Source: Lottia gigantea (Eukaryota > Mollusca > Gastropoda > Lottiidae). Taken from it: DNA of 64,000 nt. Below, piece after piece: positions 60,716 to 64,000 of this stretch. Each line of letters opens with the position of its first letter. Position 1 is the stretch's first letter. The notes under the pieces are model-generated. The model was not told where the DNA came from, made no database searches, and was given only the letters and a program-made list of their open reading frames with translations. The translations under genes and the position numbers were made by a program. The DNA is taken from assembly GCF_000327385.1 (NCBI RefSeq), contig NW_008707123.1:374280-438279 (forward strand), read 5' to 3'.

Positions 60716-61617
60716 GTCTGAATCGTAAAATTATTGTCCATTTTGCCATTTTTCTGTCAATGCACCAACAAATCTACAGTACAGTTATCTATATCAGTAT
60801 CGAAGTGTTTATTTTTCCAGTTTAACGTAAAGCAAATGTTTTCGTTCCCGGAATAATATTGTGTTTGAAAGCTTTTAAACGAGATGGTTAAAATAATACA
60901 GAAAGTCCAACAGGTGGCAGGCATCTATTTTTAAAATTCAAAAAACTCCAGAAGTAACCAATCAAAAACTGTTTATCAACTAACGTTACGCTAAATATCA
61001 GCGCGAGGTTCCCGCTAAAAACCCGACCAGTTCGTAGCAGGCGGCAGGCGGCTAAAAAATTCCATTCATTAAAACGTGCGTGAAAGATATTTGTGGACAG
61101 GTGTTTCTTATGAAAAGATATTTTGTAAGTAGCCTGCGTGTAAACAGTGGGATTTAGATTGCGGGGGCTTAATTAGCTCAACGCTTGCTAGTACTTGTAC
61201 TTGCAAAGTTGGTTCCACAGGGGCATGTACTGAGAAAATAAAAACCCAAAGGGCGCAATAAGCGCCGACTTAACTCATAGTATCATAAATATTTCAAAAC
61301 CCATCTTACAAAGCTCAGTTTGAAAACTAGACCCTTAAGCTCATAACCTTGGAGCAGTAGTTCTTTTAACTCGAAACTTTTGAGGACTAGCTCCGTAACT
61401 CTTAACTTTTGAGGAACTATTATACCGTTAAGATATTTCAGACTACAAGCCTGTGTTAGAGAGTCTTGGAAGTAGAAAGTAGCCGAAAGTCATCTCGAGT
61501 TTTGTTATAGTACAAACGTTATGTCAGGCACCGTGTTGGCACTGATTCAACCTGGGTTTGTCTACAAGCTAAATATGTTGTAATAGATCGAATAACAATA
61601 CTCAACTGGTAATATAG

Positions 61618-61795
61618 TGTGGTTTAAGAAGAGGGAAAGGGGTGGAAATAACATGAAATGGGCTGGTATATTGTAGGGTGCGGCGTAAAGACGAGGGAAA
61701 GGGGTCGAATAAAACCGAAATGGGTTGGTATATTGTGGGGTGCGGCGTAAAGACGAGGGAAAGGGTCCAAATACAACGAAATGGTGCTGAAATTA
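61618..61795. repeat. 61-62-bp tandem repeat, three copies
   Basis: Units contain AAGACGAGGGAAAGGGGTCG, GAAATGGG.TGGTATATTGT and GGGTGCGGCGTA. The minus-strand Pro/His/Phe frames across it are repeat artefacts. Confidence 0.93.
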
Positions 61796-62435
61796 TATAA
61801 TAGGTAGCTATGTAGAACATTCAAATCGAAGAACAGAATCGCACAGTGGCATTAGCCTTCGATAAATATAGAGGAATCATAGAGGTCGAGCAATGACCTA
61901 TTAAAAGATTAAGAATATTTTCTTAAAGATTTGAAAAGATATACGCATCCTGTTTGTGAAAGAAAAAAGTTCAACATTTGTTTCGTGTTTCGCAATTTTG
62001 GCCTCTGGCTGTAGTGACGAATTCGTCTTATTTACCAAAGTTCTTCAGATCTTTGATTGTAAACTGGATGATCGAGTTAAACAAATTCCTATTACATTTG
62101 TTCTATGAATAACGTCTTGTAAATCGCGTCTAAAAATCGATCGTCTGCTCTTTGAAATCTCGTCTGCTATAATCAAGTCGCGCGCTAAAAGGAACTATTG
62201 AGGCATGCTGTATTTACTGATGGTATGCTATTTGTAACGTGTTGATCTAAAGGAATTCGTCTTCCTCATGGAATATTTTTTTTTATCATTTTGAATATTC
62301 AAAATGGATGACAGTTATGTCACGCGCGGAATGACAGCAGACGTGCTATATGTATGAGGAATTGTGTACCAGACGACAGAAGCCTGGTGCTAATATTCCA
62401 CACGTTTTACTACAACCTCTAGTTAACCATTTCTA

Positions 62436-62444
62436 ATGCCGAAG
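62436..62444 (+). other. Possible tiny first coding exon of a following gene
   Basis: ATGCCGAAG is followed at once by a strong donor, GTAAGA, in phase 0. Such micro first exons exist, but nine bases are not evidence on their own. No second exon is visible before the window ends. Confidence 0.12.
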
Positions 62445-64000
62445 GTAAGAAAATCTGTTTTTTATGATACTTATAGTGTAACGTTACATGATAATAATGG
62501 TAATAGATCTATTGTTGCTGCTTCAGTGGAACTCATCTTTGCAACGGACTAAGATGCAAGCCTTAACTCCTCATGAAAGAGTCATTCTAACCGTTTTCAG
62601 TACCGAATCTTATGTATTGAAGCCCACATTCGTGCGAGCTTAAAATTGGATGCCACGATCTAGAGTGTGCTCAGTGATCTAGAAACATCAGACACCATTC
62701 CACACAACATCCTGGTCTTTGATGCAACCCAGAGGATGGTACACTATAATAATACTTTTGAATAGAAAACCCCATATAACTAGAGGGTAGCTGCCTCTTG
62801 TACTACTGTTTTTTTTATTTTTGAAACAAACACACCTTGTACGACATTTTCTGCTCATGGATTTTTTGACTTTCGGTTGATAATTTTGATATTTTGCAAG
62901 CAGCTGGATATGGAGAGTAAATTTATCAAGATAGTATTTCTATATGATTCATTGTGGCTATAATATTGTATAATTGTTTCCTAATGTAAGCCGATAAATC
63001 AACTTTCTATGAATATTAACATGGTTGGTATTTAGTATACCAATTCTATTATTCATAATTCATCATAGTCTTTATTTCATTGGTCAAATTTTGAAATAGA
63101 CACATTTGATTGGATGTAGCAAATTTGAATTTCTACTTCATATAGTTTTTAAAAGCAACACAATGGCAAATGGGTAATTTTTATCTATTATAGACTATCG
63201 TGTCTTAATTAGGAAAAACCAAAGTCCTCACTTAGAATGGGAAATAATTCCCCAGAGATTCATCTACAGAAGCAAAGACACTATTATCAAAACAGAAATG
63301 TTAAAAAGAAACTTTTCAAAACGAATATATAGATATATACAAAACCAACAGTTGCATCAATCTGCATCTGCTCAATTCTCATAATATTAGTAATGTTTCA
63401 ACCTCAGCGGAATACTAATCTACCAATCCGGTTAATTTCCGAAAAGAACTCTCACGTATTGATTATTCCAGCACCATTCTTATCTGACTATCTCTTATCT
63501 ATACAGGCCTAAGAGACTGGGTATTCTAATAATTTGATATTCATGAAAACAAATTGAACCTTCGCCTCTCTATTGATTTATAGCTGAAAGTACGATCAGA
63601 AATCCATTGGGTAAAATTTCGTTTTCTTATTTTCTATCGTTTAATCTTGTACGGTGGCCACCATGGAATGAATGAATTCAACAACCCACAGAAGAAAGCA
63701 AAAGAATATTGTATATTGATTAATTAATATCGCAACCTAGATAGAATAATCTACTAATTTGCAGAAAAATGGATTTAGTCCAAAAAAAAGTCTATTACAT
63801 TTTCTTGAAGGCAATTCGCAGACTTTGTGATGAAAAATCATAAACCAGAATTATGCTTGCGATGAACAGTTCTCAGTATTAGACAAATTAATGTATTTAT
63901 TAAAAGAAATAATGAGAAAAGTGGTTGAATTTGGCCTAAAGACCACTTAAACCACACTTAGATAGAGAAAGAAGAAGATACGCTAAGCCAGATATTTTCT
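62445..64000. other. Non-coding stretch, no gene seen
   Basis: AT-rich, with no exon, RNA gene or strong repeat recognised up to the right edge. Confidence 0.5.

Noticed and set aside
1-64000. CRISPR array
   Set aside because: The direct repeats are ordinary eukaryotic minisatellites without unique spacers of regular length.

Overview
This is nuclear DNA from an invertebrate animal. Coding sequence is interrupted by introns, about four fifths of the window is AT-rich non-coding DNA full of minisatellites, tetranucleotide arrays and short inverted-repeat elements, and the one large gene is an animal-specific transcription factor. The repeat landscape fits a lophotrochozoan, perhaps a mollusc, but species is not determined here. 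There is one 50-N assembly gap.

Three genes can be reconstructed, all on the + strand. (1) A divergent calmodulin-like gene lies at 15370-17983; its first exon was not found. All four EF-hand loops carry Asp instead of Glu at position 12. Its last intron appears to start with AT and end with AC. (2) A second calmodulin-like gene has its common body at 42468-43535. Its loops look competent to bind Ca2+. Four short ATG exons at 27218, 31185, 37429 and 39351 all end in phase 0 at good donor sites and could each splice to this body as alternative first exons. A decayed copy of the fourth lies at 39633. (3) A Schnurri/HIVEP gene spans 46220-58385 in ten coding exons. Phases agree throughout and give about 2,576 residues with eleven zinc fingers (2+1+2+3+3).

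Layout: 1-15.3 kb is intergenic with many tandem arrays. 15.4-18 kb is the first EF-hand gene. 18-42.4 kb is non-coding apart from the candidate first exons. 42.5-43.5 kb is the second EF-hand body, followed by about 2.7 kb of 3' flank. 46.2-59.1 kb is Schnurri. 59.1-64 kb is non-coding with two tandem arrays and a possible start of another gene near 62.4 kb.

The EF-hand genes share two splice positions and phases and look like old tandem duplicates. Nothing in the sequence links them functionally to Schnurri, a nuclear zinc-finger cofactor of BMP/Dpp-Smad signalling. No virus-like, LTR or LINE coding sequence was recognised.
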